Assembly: GCA_031264975.1 (NCBI GenBank)
Contig: JAISDH010000214.1
Coordinates: 1-5,405, forward strand
Direction: 5' to 3'
Source of the DNA: Bacteroidales bacterium
Lineage (GTDB): Bacteria; Bacteroidota; Bacteroidia; Bacteroidales; WCHB1-69
DNA length: 5,405 nucleotides
Positions 1 through 5,326 of the stretch are shown one piece after another. Position numbers and translations under genes: made by a program. The notes beneath the pieces were generated by a model. It searched no databases. It had not been told where the DNA came from and saw only the letters and a list, made by a program, of their open reading frames with translations. Positions within the stretch are counted from its first letter, which is position 1. Every line of letters starts with the position of its first letter.

Positions 1-31
1 ACAAAATCAATTAATGTACCCGCTACTGTAT

Positions 32-51
32 CCGTACACTGAAGTATACGG
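32..51. repeat. Imperfect inverted repeat (hairpin)
   Basis: CCGTACAC and GTATACGG flank a four-base TGAA loop and pair with a single C/A mismatch. The hairpin lies about 35 bases beyond the lipoprotein stop codon on the minus strand. There is no T-tract on either side, so it does not look like a standard intrinsic terminator. It could still be a 3' end structure of the lipoprotein mRNA. Confidence 0.45.
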
Positions 52-64
52 TTAATAAGGTGTC

Positions 65-77
65 ATCCCTGCGGGAT
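65..77. repeat. Short perfect palindrome ATCCC-TGC-GGGAT
   Basis: Five-base arms, ATCCC and GGGAT, surround a three-base spacer. It begins eight bases after the lipoprotein stop codon. GC-rich palindromes of this size just behind genes are typical of REP-like dispersed elements, but only one copy is in this window, so that reading is a guess. Confidence 0.4.
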
Positions 78-84
78 TTATCGG

Positions 85-1293
85 TCATCGCCGGTATCTT
101 ACGGATGAGACTGCGGACAATATTTTGAATTTCAGTCTGTAGTATTTACCCTCATAATAGCTTAGCATGCCGTTTTGATTGCTTGAACCGATATACTTAT
201 ATGTATTACCAATTGTTGGGATATACAGATTCTCGCCTATTTTATAGACTGTAAGTCCATTATACAGGTATATTTCATAATCCACCCCTTCAGTTCCGTT
301 TTGTATAATTTGAGCTGCCTGTGCGCCGGTCAGTGGCGGCGTATATCGGTATGCCAGTTCATAATGAGGATTGGTATCCAGATAGAAATATCCTTTTTCA
401 AACAAAGCATTACCCTCTTTGGTCAGTACTACCAGATTAAGGTTGGTTAATGCCCATTCATCTTCATCATCATAAGACCTGATACCAAAGCCAATATTAT
501 CATGCCCCCTGTAATGATAGGGACTGTTGGGCCTCCATGGTGCACAGAACAGTCTTGGGGAATAAAGATTGTCAGACTCTATTATTTCATAATAATCCCT
601 GCTGACACGTTCCTGTACCATATAAGTACTGCCATAACCCACTTCCCACCTGACAGTATCAGGTTCAGATTCGTAAAAAGCGAAGGTCCATATCTCACCC
701 TTATACAAGCCGCGCATAATATAATCATTCCTGTATTTTTGGGTTTGATAGATTAAATCAACAATACTGTTTTCATTTTCAAATAACTCCGCAGCCGGCT
801 TATCATATATTGGTATAGTGGTGGAGCCGTCGCCTGTCATAAGATAAATTTGTTCCAGACTTGCAGTCATTCCATTTATCAGCAGTCTGTCAAAGTCTGA
901 TAATCCGTCAAATGGCGTTGAATTAATGAATGTTATGCTGGCAACCTCACTGTCTATGCTATAGTAATCTCCATATCTTATTCTGCATATATATCTGTTT
1001 GTGTTACCGTAAGATGCGGGAGGGGTATAAGCGGTTTGAGTAGCTCCCGGTATAAGCTTCCAGTTGCTGGCGTCATCCTCATACCACTGGTAACTTAACT
1101 CGCCCCCATCCGCCGATTCGGCTGTAACATATAAAGGTACAATTTCATCATATTCATTATACGTTGCGCTTTGCGGCTGTTCTATGATAACAGGTTTTAC
1201 TGCCTTTGCATCCTCATAAGGCTTTTGACAAGCCACCGTAAGAAGCGCTGATAAAAGGCAAATGTTTTCTATGATAAACTTAAAATATCTCAT
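85..1293 (-). CDS. Surface lipoprotein with Ig-like domain, function unknown
   Basis: The 402-residue protein begins with a short signal peptide (basic RYFK, then a hydrophobic stretch at about 6-20) that ends in LLTVAC. This is a relaxed lipobox with the acylated cysteine at residue 22, followed by QKPYED, so the mature protein should be lipid-anchored in the cell envelope. Residues about 33-122 resemble an immunoglobulin-like domain: PVIIEQPQSATY strand, YQW at 68-70, the IPGATQTAYTPP segment at 81-92, and YIC at 101-103. The rest (about 125-402) is rich in Tyr, Asp and Asn and looks beta-rich, but I recognise no catalytic motif. Such modular lipoproteins are common in Bacteroidota, often in polysaccharide capture or adhesion; there is no SusC/SusD partner here to support that. 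The start is the only Met in front of the signal peptide and follows an A/T-rich leader. It appears monocistronic, 150 bases downstream of the nuclease gene. A secreted lipoprotein is well supported; its role is unknown. Confidence 0.85.
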   Translation of the reverse strand: MRYFKFIIENICLLSALLTVACQKPYEDAKAVKPVIIEQPQSATYNEYDEIVPLYVTAESADGGELSYQWYEDDASNWKLIPGATQTAYTPPASYGNTNRYICRIRYGDYYSIDSEVASITFINSTPFDGLSDFDRLLINGMTASLEQIYLMTGDGSTTIPIYDKPAAELFENENSIVDLIYQTQKYRNDYIMRGLYKGEIWTFAFYESEPDTVRWEVGYGSTYMVQERVSRDYYEIIESDNLYSPRLFCAPWRPNSPYHYRGHDNIGFGIRSYDDEDEWALTNLNLVVLTKEGNALFEKGYFYLDTNPHYELAYRYTPPLTGAQAAQIIQNGTEGVDYEIYLYNGLTVYKIGENLYIPTIGNTYKYIGSSNQNGMLSYYEGKYYRLKFKILSAVSSVRYRR

Positions 1294-1443
1294 AAAATAC
1301 GTATTAATTCTTCTTTTACGAAGAATTTTCTATTTCCTGCAATAAATCACACACTTCGAAACAGTTTTGAACGAAGATTTTTTGAAACAATGATCTTTGA
1401 CCGTACTCAAAATTATGTCGTGCGGTATAACATCCCGTTGCAA
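1294..1443. other. Intergenic region upstream of the lipoprotein gene
   Basis: This 150-base gap carries the presumed lipoprotein promoter and leader. TAATTTTG on the minus strand (1408-1415) fits the Bacteroidota -7 consensus TAnnTTTG, but no TTTG lies 19-21 bases upstream; the nearest TTG is 25 bases away, so the promoter call is weak. The stretch is free of stop codons in one frame on each strand but has no convincing start, so I do not call a gene. It may be a dispersed repeat or a remnant. Confidence 0.35.
1306..1327. repeat. Perfect 8-bp inverted repeat before the lipoprotein start
   Basis: AATTCTTC (1306-1313) and GAAGAATT (1320-1327) are perfect complements around a six-base loop. 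On the minus strand the structure ends 12 bases before the lipoprotein start codon. It could be a leader hairpin affecting translation or an operator for a dimeric regulator. It has no following T-run, so a terminator for the nuclease gene is unlikely. Confidence 0.5.
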
Positions 1444-2004
1444 TTATTCCTTTATTAAACCATACAGCGAAGAAGGTAAAACCTTTTCAATCTTTCCCTT
1501 TTCCTTAATAATCCTGTTTTTTAATGATTGTATTATATCGTCTTTGATATAGTCAAACCGTTTTAAATCACTCTGAAATCTTTGTATGCCTAATTCACAA
1601 AACTTGGAAGGCAAAACCTTTGTCAGTATAAAACCGTGGGGATATGTCTGTTTCCAATCTGTTTTCAATCCAAATAAATGTTCAATGGTAGAGGACGACA
1701 TTTGAACAAAGTAAGGAATACGGACTATTCTGTATTCCATCTTCTCATAAATATCATCCTTACATTTATCCACTTTAATACAATTCTCATCGGTATAATG
1801 GTGCCATCCATCAAACTCAACGATCAATTTTAGATTGTCACACCTATAATCAGGCCGTTTGTCACATTCTGAGTTGGGGACTTTCTTGTCGTGTTCAAAT
1901 TTTTCACCAGGGAATAATTGTTCGAGTACTATTTTTAATTTTTCTTCTGATAAACGATTTTCTTCTGATAAATCTAATAAACAATTTTCTTTACTTTTTT
2001 CCAT
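1444..2004 (-). CDS. Putative DUF559/Vsr-like endonuclease
   Basis: The 186-residue protein carries a PD-(D/E)XK-like nuclease core typical of the DUF559 and very-short-patch-repair families. RPDYRC (50-55) supplies the first acidic residue, D52. The strand LKLIVEFDGWHHY (58-70) supplies E63 and D65, with H68/H69 at the usual histidine position. A helix with KDDIYEK and the strand EYRIVRIPYF (90-99) match the family's final part. Residues 103-186 form an extra C-terminal region (motifs YPHGFI, FCELGI) that I cannot assign. The acidic N-terminal region contains a six-residue duplication, LSEENR/LSEEKL. No methyltransferase, MutL or restriction partner is nearby, so the natural substrate is unknown; nicking or cutting of DNA is inferred from the fold only. 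The start codon follows an A-rich leader with no SD. It forms its own unit behind the terminator at 2115-2142, with a possible promoter shared with the SPFH operon. Confidence 0.75.
   Translation of the reverse strand: MEKSKENCLLDLSEENRLSEEKLKIVLEQLFPGEKFEHDKKVPNSECDKRPDYRCDNLKLIVEFDGWHHYTDENCIKVDKCKDDIYEKMEYRIVRIPYFVQMSSSTIEHLFGLKTDWKQTYPHGFILTKVLPSKFCELGIQRFQSDLKRFDYIKDDIIQSLKNRIIKEKGKIEKVLPSSLYGLIKE
1941..1972 (-). repeat. In-frame tandem duplication in the nuclease gene
   Basis: TTTCTTCTGATAAA occurs at 1941-1954 and again at 1959-1972, an 18-base period. It encodes two copies of LSEE (residues 12-15 and 18-21) in the acidic N-terminal segment. The most likely origin is replication slippage, and the frame is kept. 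Confidence 0.6.
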
Positions 2005-2020
2005 TATATTTACTTATTTT

Positions 2021-2073
2021 AAAATGTTACAAAACTTATTACTATCTATTAATAAGAGAAAAATGTTACAAAA
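2021..2073 (-). repeat. Two direct copies of a GTAACA motif upstream of the nuclease gene
   Basis: The 14-base sequence AAAATGTTACAAAA (minus strand TTTTGTAACATTTT) is present at 2021-2034 and 2060-2073, 39 bases apart. The second copy is part of the 34-bp element also found upstream of the SPFH operon, where its counterpart differs by one base. The TGT-T-ACA core is a small near-palindrome. Repeats on the same helix face (39 bases is close to a multiple of the helical pitch) suit a DNA-binding regulator, but this is inferred. Confidence 0.5.
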
Positions 2074-2079
2074 AATAAA
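2046..2079 (-). promoter_or_regulatory. Copy 1 of a 34-bp upstream element (nuclease gene)
   Basis: This element matches 5145-5178 in 33 of 34 positions; the difference is at 2070. On the minus strand it reads from a T-rich start through TTGTAACATTTTTC to TTATTAATAG and ends 41 bases before the nuclease start codon. The other copy ends 44 bases before the SPFH start codon. Same length, same orientation and near-equal distance point to a promoter or operator. GTAAC followed by an AT-rich block is reminiscent of promoters read by ECF sigma factors. It does not fit the housekeeping TTTG/TAnnTTTG pattern well. Confidence 0.5.
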
Positions 2080-2114
2080 ATACAAGTATTTTAATTGACG
2101 AAATTAATTATTTC

Positions 2115-2142
2115 AAAAAACCGCCCGAATGAGCGGTTTTTT
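2115..2142. terminator. Bidirectional intrinsic terminator
   Basis: A ten-base-pair stem joins AAAAAACCGC (2115-2124) to GCGGTTTTTT (2133-2142) around an eight-base loop. Each strand therefore has a GC-rich stem followed by a T-run. On the minus strand it lies 78 bases behind the stop codon of the 57-residue gene and is the natural end of the SPFH operon. It separates that operon from the nuclease gene, which must then have its own promoter. Confidence 0.85.
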
Positions 2143-2220
2143 ACTGTAAGAAAACATTTTTCTGTTTCTTTACCAAACTTACGACAAGTGTAAAGTAGCC
2201 CTTTCGACTAACGTCTATTC

Positions 2221-2394
2221 TTATGACAGAATCAGGCATAGATTAATAATAAATCCTACAACCGCAGCAATAATTGCATTTGCAGCTTTGCCTTTCTCTC
2301 CCTTTGTTGCATAAACAATAGCCATAATTACGCCCACCAACGGAATAAGAACACAAATTACTACAAGCCACCAAGCAAGTTTTTTCTTCATCAT
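2221..2394 (-). CDS. Small two-helix membrane protein, paralogue of the zinc-ribbon protein's membrane half
   Basis: This 57-residue frame starts with two adjacent Met codons (2394 or 2391) and KKK, then has two predicted membrane helices at about 6-29 and 38-55, joined by a basic KGEKGK loop. It aligns without gaps to residues 59-110 of the 125-residue protein encoded at 3253-3630: 28 of 52 positions are identical, including IPLVG, IVY, GEK and AAV-GF. It lacks the zinc ribbon. The conservation of pattern with many synonymous changes shows it is a real coding sequence. An in-frame stop at 2404-2406 rules out an upstream extension. It follows the 245-residue gene by 83 bases; an AGGAGG is present in the gap (about 2441-2447), but 46 bases before the start, which is too far to act as a normal ribosome site. 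It is likely the last gene of the SPFH operon. Function unknown; a membrane partner or modulator of the other products is inferred. Confidence 0.8.
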   Translation of the reverse strand: MMKKKLAWWLVVICVLIPLVGVIMAIVYATKGEKGKAANAIIAAVVGFIINLCLILS

Positions 2395-2477
2395 TGCATC
2401 ATTTTAATAATTTCACCTACTCTCTTTTGGATTTTCGGTTTCCTCCTATATTTTTAATACCCACCATTTTCTATTTA

Positions 2478-3215
2478 TCAACTATTTGCAGCACAACGAA
2501 TTAAAAAAAATAGAATAGTTGCACCAATAGCAATATGCCACTTATATTGTTCGTACCAATTTCTTTCTACATCTCTTTTCTTCTCAATCTCTTTTAGATT
2601 ATCGCCACAAACTGTATAATATTGTAATTCGGTCGAATTGTTAACCTTAAAAACTTTTCGAAGGACTGTAGAGATAATACGGGCAGCGCCTTCAACATCC
2701 TCTCCAAAATCTATTGCATACTCGAAAATGCCGAGATTATAGATCATGTTGGTTACTTTTTTATGTCTTGTAAATAAATCTATGCAGTCCAAGTTTTCAA
2801 ATCTTTTCTGTTCATTTTTAACAACAATTCCGCCTGATTCGGAATCAAACATAAAAGCGATCATTAAGTGTGGTCTGCCATCATCGGCTTCCGGAAAAAA
2901 TACTTTTCCATCAGATGTTTGTAAACTGGACAGTACACTTGCAATTGTTGTTCGGTTTCCAAGTATTGCTTGACCCGTTGAAATTTCTCTGTTAATATCT
3001 GTAACAACGCTAATGCTCGAATTTTCTCTTTGCAGTCTCAAATTTTCTTCAAGTTCTTCAATTAATCCGGGTAATACTTTGGAATTATTCAGATATTCCG
3101 TATTTACCAAATTGATATTTTTGTCGACAAATCGAACCAATAAACTACCGCAATACTCACAATTCCTGTGATTTGTTGCTGCTGCTCCACAATTGGGACA
3201 TGTTAATGTTTCCAT
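2478..3215 (-). CDS. Zinc-ribbon, tail-anchored membrane protein
   Basis: The 245-residue protein opens with a short zinc ribbon: CPNC at 6-9 and CEYC at 19-22, which should bind one zinc ion. A charged helix follows at about 48-66 (PGLIEELEENLRLQREN), then a globular region at about 70-205 with no motif I recognise, an acidic/basic linker (207-225, KEIEKKRDVE) and one hydrophobic helix at about 226-242 close to the C-terminus. There is no signal peptide, so the ribbon and globular domain should face the cytoplasm on a tail anchor. It is the fourth gene of the operon, 37 bases after the 125-residue gene, and shares the N-terminal ribbon design with that protein. Zinc ribbons of this kind are common in proteins that accompany YdjI-type SPFH proteins, where they are thought to mediate recruitment; that role here is inferred. 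The middle region could be a new domain. Confidence 0.8.
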   Translation of the reverse strand: METLTCPNCGAAATNHRNCEYCGSLLVRFVDKNINLVNTEYLNNSKVLPGLIEELEENLRLQRENSSISVVTDINREISTGQAILGNRTTIASVLSSLQTSDGKVFFPEADDGRPHLMIAFMFDSESGGIVVKNEQKRFENLDCIDLFTRHKKVTNMIYNLGIFEYAIDFGEDVEGAARIISTVLRKVFKVNNSTELQYYTVCGDNLKEIEKKRDVERNWYEQYKWHIAIGATILFFLIRCAANS

Positions 3216-3252
3216 ATACTTTTTATTTATTTAATTAATAATTAATTTATTT

Positions 3253-3630
3253 CTAATAGTCTCCATAAAAACCTTCCCAGAATCCTTCCCAGAATCCACT
3301 AAAGTCTAAAATAATGCCAATAACAAACCCGATAACTGCGGCAACAATTGCGCTTGTTGCTTTGGCTTTCTCTCCTCTTACTAAATAAACAATGAACAAA
3401 ATTAAGCCAACTAACGGAATGATAGCACAAAGTCCTGTAAGCCAACAGCCGAGTTTTTCTTCATTTTTGTTTACATTAGTAATATCCGGCTGTACTGTTG
3501 TTCTTGTGCTGTGATAATTATGGTGTTGATTCTTACTTTTTTTTTCAACAGTATTACCGCAAAATTCACATACAAATTTATTTTCGCTTACGGCAGTCAT
3601 CGTAGCTCCACATTTATTACAATTTTCCAT
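3253..3630 (-). CDS. Zinc-ribbon protein with two membrane helices
   Basis: The 125-residue protein has an N-terminal zinc ribbon, CNKC at 4-7 and CEFC at 21-24. A hydrophilic His/Thr/Asn-rich linker runs to about residue 58. Two membrane helices follow, about 61-84 and 91-109, joined by the basic loop RGEKAK. The C-terminus is an aromatic repeat, FWEGFWEGFYGDY. Residues 59-110 match the 57-residue protein at 2221-2394 closely. The short connecting loop and absence of a signal peptide suggest a helical hairpin with the ribbon in the cytoplasm. It starts six bases after the stop of the four-helix protein, so translation is probably coupled. I expect it to anchor or recruit the SPFH protein or another cytoplasmic partner; this is an inference from context. 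Confidence 0.85.
   Translation of the reverse strand: MENCNKCGATMTAVSENKFVCEFCGNTVEKKSKNQHHNYHSTRTTVQPDITNVNKNEEKLGCWLTGLCAIIPLVGLILFIVYLVRGEKAKATSAIVAAVIGFVIGIILDFSGFWEGFWEGFYGDY
3272..3295 (-). repeat. 12-bp tandem repeat at the 3' end of the zinc-ribbon gene
   Basis: CCTTCCCAGAAT is present twice head to tail (3272-3283 and 3284-3295) and encodes the tandem FWEG-FWEG, followed by a related FYGD. The identical nucleotides point to a recent duplication by slippage rather than ancient selection on the peptide. Confidence 0.75.
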
Positions 3631-3636
3631 ACCTGT

Positions 3637-3981
3637 CTATTTTATTTTTTTTGAAACTAAATTCACGATTATAAACATTATAGCCTCAAACGCTACAATC
3701 AGAATAATTACCGACAAATACAAGTTATCTGTATATCGTTGTGGGGCAAAAAGTCCTAATACAAACTCTATTATACCAAACAGGAAAAAGAGAAACGAAA
3801 GCGAAATGTGAAATGCATCTTTCATTTTTATTATTTGTAAAAGGTATATCAATACAGTCGTTGCCGCTATCACGCCGCAGTTCAGCCACATGTTAAAAGC
3901 GGGATAAACGCTTAAAATGCTTCCGAAAAGCAGGTTGGCAATCAACAGTATAATTCCTGTAATCAATGTGATATTTTTCAT
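3637..3981 (-). CDS. Small integral membrane protein with four helices
   Basis: The 114-residue protein is nearly all hydrophobic. Predicted membrane helices lie at about 5-25, 33-51, 57-78 and 88-109, and the chain ends in the basic KKIK. No catalytic or transport motif is visible, and I do not recognise the family. It begins 12 bases after the SPFH gene stop and ends six bases before the zinc-ribbon gene, so the three are very probably co-transcribed. Its position next to an SPFH protein fits a membrane anchor or partner; SPFH/flotillin-type proteins often depend on membrane partners for localisation. That is inference. The basic C-terminus and positive-inside rule suggest both ends are cytoplasmic. 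Confidence 0.75.
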   Translation of the reverse strand: MKNITLITGIILLIANLLFGSILSVYPAFNMWLNCGVIAATTVLIYLLQIIKMKDAFHISLSFLFFLFGIIEFVLGLFAPQRYTDNLYLSVIILIVAFEAIMFIIVNLVSKKIK

Positions 3982-3993
3982 TTCAACTATATA

Positions 3994-5100
3994 TTAAGGT
4001 ACCGGTATTGGAGGCGGCGTTTGCTGTCCTCCGAATGAGTTAATAAATTCCTGTAATGTAGATATTTTCGCCCAGTTGGGCATTCCCTGTTTCCACGCCA
4101 GAGTATCGGCGTTTACCTGTCCCTGCGAAATCAGGTTTACCACTGTCGCAAAGTCAAAACCGCCCTGCTGCTGACCGTTAAGATACAGAAAATAAACAGG
4201 CGCTTGCAGAAGCGGAGGCGGCGTCGCCGGATTGGTATTCATTGTTTGAGCAAACATATTGCCCATTTGCCCGCCGACGCCCAGTCCCGCGCCAAGCCCG
4301 GCGCCCAGGTTCATCATTCCGCCGCCCTCGTTTTGCGCTGCTGCTTCCATCACATTAAAACTGCGTTCCATCTGGTAAACATCTCTGCCTGTGATTTTCA
4401 TTCTTGCAGCCAAATCTTTGGCGTCTTTCAATTTCACAATACTCGGGTCGTTTTGCGGAACATTGATTGAGATAAACGAAAACTCGATTATATCTATCCC
4501 GTATTTGCTGAAAATAGCGTTTAACTGCGTATTGCAATATTCCGACATGTCAACCAAATGAACATTGATATCCAGAATCGAAACATCGTCCTGCGCAATC
4601 TTTTTAGAGATCAAACTGCTTAAATGCGCTAAAACTTTTCCTTTGAAATACTGTTCTATTTTTTCGGATGAAAACGAAGTCATGTTTCCGATTAAAGTCT
4701 CAAGAAACAGACGGGGTTCTTTTATTTTTATTCCGTACTGCCCGAACGCCCTGACGGGAACAATGACATTATAACGGGGGTCTTCCAGTTGAATGGGTGC
4801 AGGCGTCCCCCATTTAATATCCAGCTTGGCTATCTGATTAATAAACCAAACTTCCGCTTTGAAAGGCGACTTGGAACCAAAGGGCAGGTTAATCAGTTTA
4901 TTCAGCAAGGGGATATTTTCGGATTTAAGGGTATGCGTTCCCGACTGAAACTCATCCAATACCGCGCCTCCTTTTACAAAGAAAGCGGTCTGAGCAGTAT
5001 AAACAACCAGCTGTGTACCAAGCCTCAAATCGTCCGAAGGAAATTTATAGACAAATTCCTTATCATTGACTTCACATTTTACTACATCTATTAACGCCAT
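3994..5100 (-). CDS. SPFH (Band-7) domain protein with GYF_2-like domain, YdjI type
   Basis: The 368-residue protein matches the YdjI-like SPFH family that many annotations call 'virion core protein'. Residues about 20-235 form the SPFH region: an N-terminal beta part with LVVYTAQTAFFVKGGAV (31-47), the RYNVIVPVRAFGQYGIKI segment (109-126), and a helical/strand part to SINVPQNDP (211-219). A helix at about 220-257 is followed by a low-complexity Gly/Met stretch (259-283). A GYF_2-like domain follows (about 303-352: YFLYLNGQQQGGF, then WKQGMPNW at 336-343). PPP occurs on both sides of it, at 294-296 and 362-364. There is no signal peptide or membrane helix, so it should be cytoplasmic and peripheral to the membrane. 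Family members form oligomers at the inner membrane and are linked to envelope stress in B. subtilis (ydjFGHI). Unlike many relatives it lacks a C-terminal zinc ribbon, but the operon supplies two ribbon proteins. It is the first gene of the operon, preceded by the 34-bp element. GC content looks higher than in the downstream genes. Confidence 0.9.
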   Translation of the reverse strand: MALIDVVKCEVNDKEFVYKFPSDDLRLGTQLVVYTAQTAFFVKGGAVLDEFQSGTHTLKSENIPLLNKLINLPFGSKSPFKAEVWFINQIAKLDIKWGTPAPIQLEDPRYNVIVPVRAFGQYGIKIKEPRLFLETLIGNMTSFSSEKIEQYFKGKVLAHLSSLISKKIAQDDVSILDINVHLVDMSEYCNTQLNAIFSKYGIDIIEFSFISINVPQNDPSIVKLKDAKDLAARMKITGRDVYQMERSFNVMEAAAQNEGGGMMNLGAGLGAGLGVGGQMGNMFAQTMNTNPATPPPLLQAPVYFLYLNGQQQGGFDFATVVNLISQGQVNADTLAWKQGMPNWAKISTLQEFINSFGGQQTPPPIPVP

Positions 5101-5144
5101 TTATTTTTTATTCATTCATTAAAAATTCAAAAAATTGTCCGTGC

Positions 5145-5178
5145 CTATTAATAAGAGAAAAATGTTACGAAAAATAAA
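5145..5178 (-). promoter_or_regulatory. Copy 2 of the 34-bp upstream element (SPFH operon)
   Basis: It is identical to 2046-2079 apart from position 5169. It contains CGTAACATTTTTC on the minus strand and ends 44 bases before the SPFH start codon. Similarity stops abruptly on both sides of the element, as expected for a shared functional site or for the ends of a recombined segment. I favour a promoter/operator controlling the five-gene operon. Confidence 0.5.
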
Positions 5179-5326
5179 TGCAGGCAGTTTGTACGGATCG
5201 TTTGCAAATTCGGGCTGTTATATTTCTTTTTGCATTAAAGCCTTTGATGGGGACTCCTTCTTCATTCGAAGCGCGGGCATTAAACAGGCATAGAACAATG
5301 ACATAAATCTATTTTTGCAGGTAAAA
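5179..5326. other. Divergent intergenic region with an unproven 28-codon frame
   Basis: This stretch separates the SPFH operon from the plus-strand gene at the right end. On the minus strand a 28-codon frame (5304-5218) begins MSLFYAC and is rich in Lys and Ser. A neighbouring frame stays open for about 45 codons and ends inside the 34-bp element. Overlapping open frames without a clear start signal suggest a conserved non-coding or dispersed element rather than a gene. No recognisable ncRNA fold was found. The palindrome TTTGCAAA is at 5201-5208. Confidence 0.3.

Noticed and set aside
502..756. Plus-strand open frame of 84 codons
   Set aside because: It lies entirely antisense to the well-supported lipoprotein gene and has no promoter or recognisable domain.
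1859..2098. Plus-strand open frame of 79 codons
   Set aside because: Most of it is antisense to the nuclease gene; the rest translates the AT-rich control region. The composition (Ser, Phe, Lys, Asn) is that of chance coding.
2395..2477. Degenerate zinc ribbon in front of the 57-residue gene
   Set aside because: I translated the gap looking for CxxC pairs that would make this a broken copy of the 125-residue gene. None is present, and an in-frame stop lies at 2404-2406.
2746..2973. Plus-strand open frame of 75 codons
   Set aside because: Antisense to the 245-residue zinc-ribbon gene, with no start signal or similarity to anything I know.
4204..5094. Several open frames overlapping the SPFH gene, on the plus strand and in another minus frame (4355-4537)
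   Set aside because: They overlap a full-length SPFH domain gene in other frames, and their products are Arg/Cys-rich without domains, as expected for shadows of a GC-richer gene.
2046..5178. Composite transposon or integron cassette bounded by the 34-bp repeats
   Set aside because: No transposase, integrase or terminal inverted repeats are present, and the repeats sit at promoter distance from start codons in gene orientation, so a regulatory explanation is simpler. Insertion is kept only as an alternative.
5310..5317. TATTTTTG as a second plus-strand -7 element
   Set aside because: No TTTG or TTG lies 19-21 bases upstream, whereas the element at 5350-5357 has a perfect partner.
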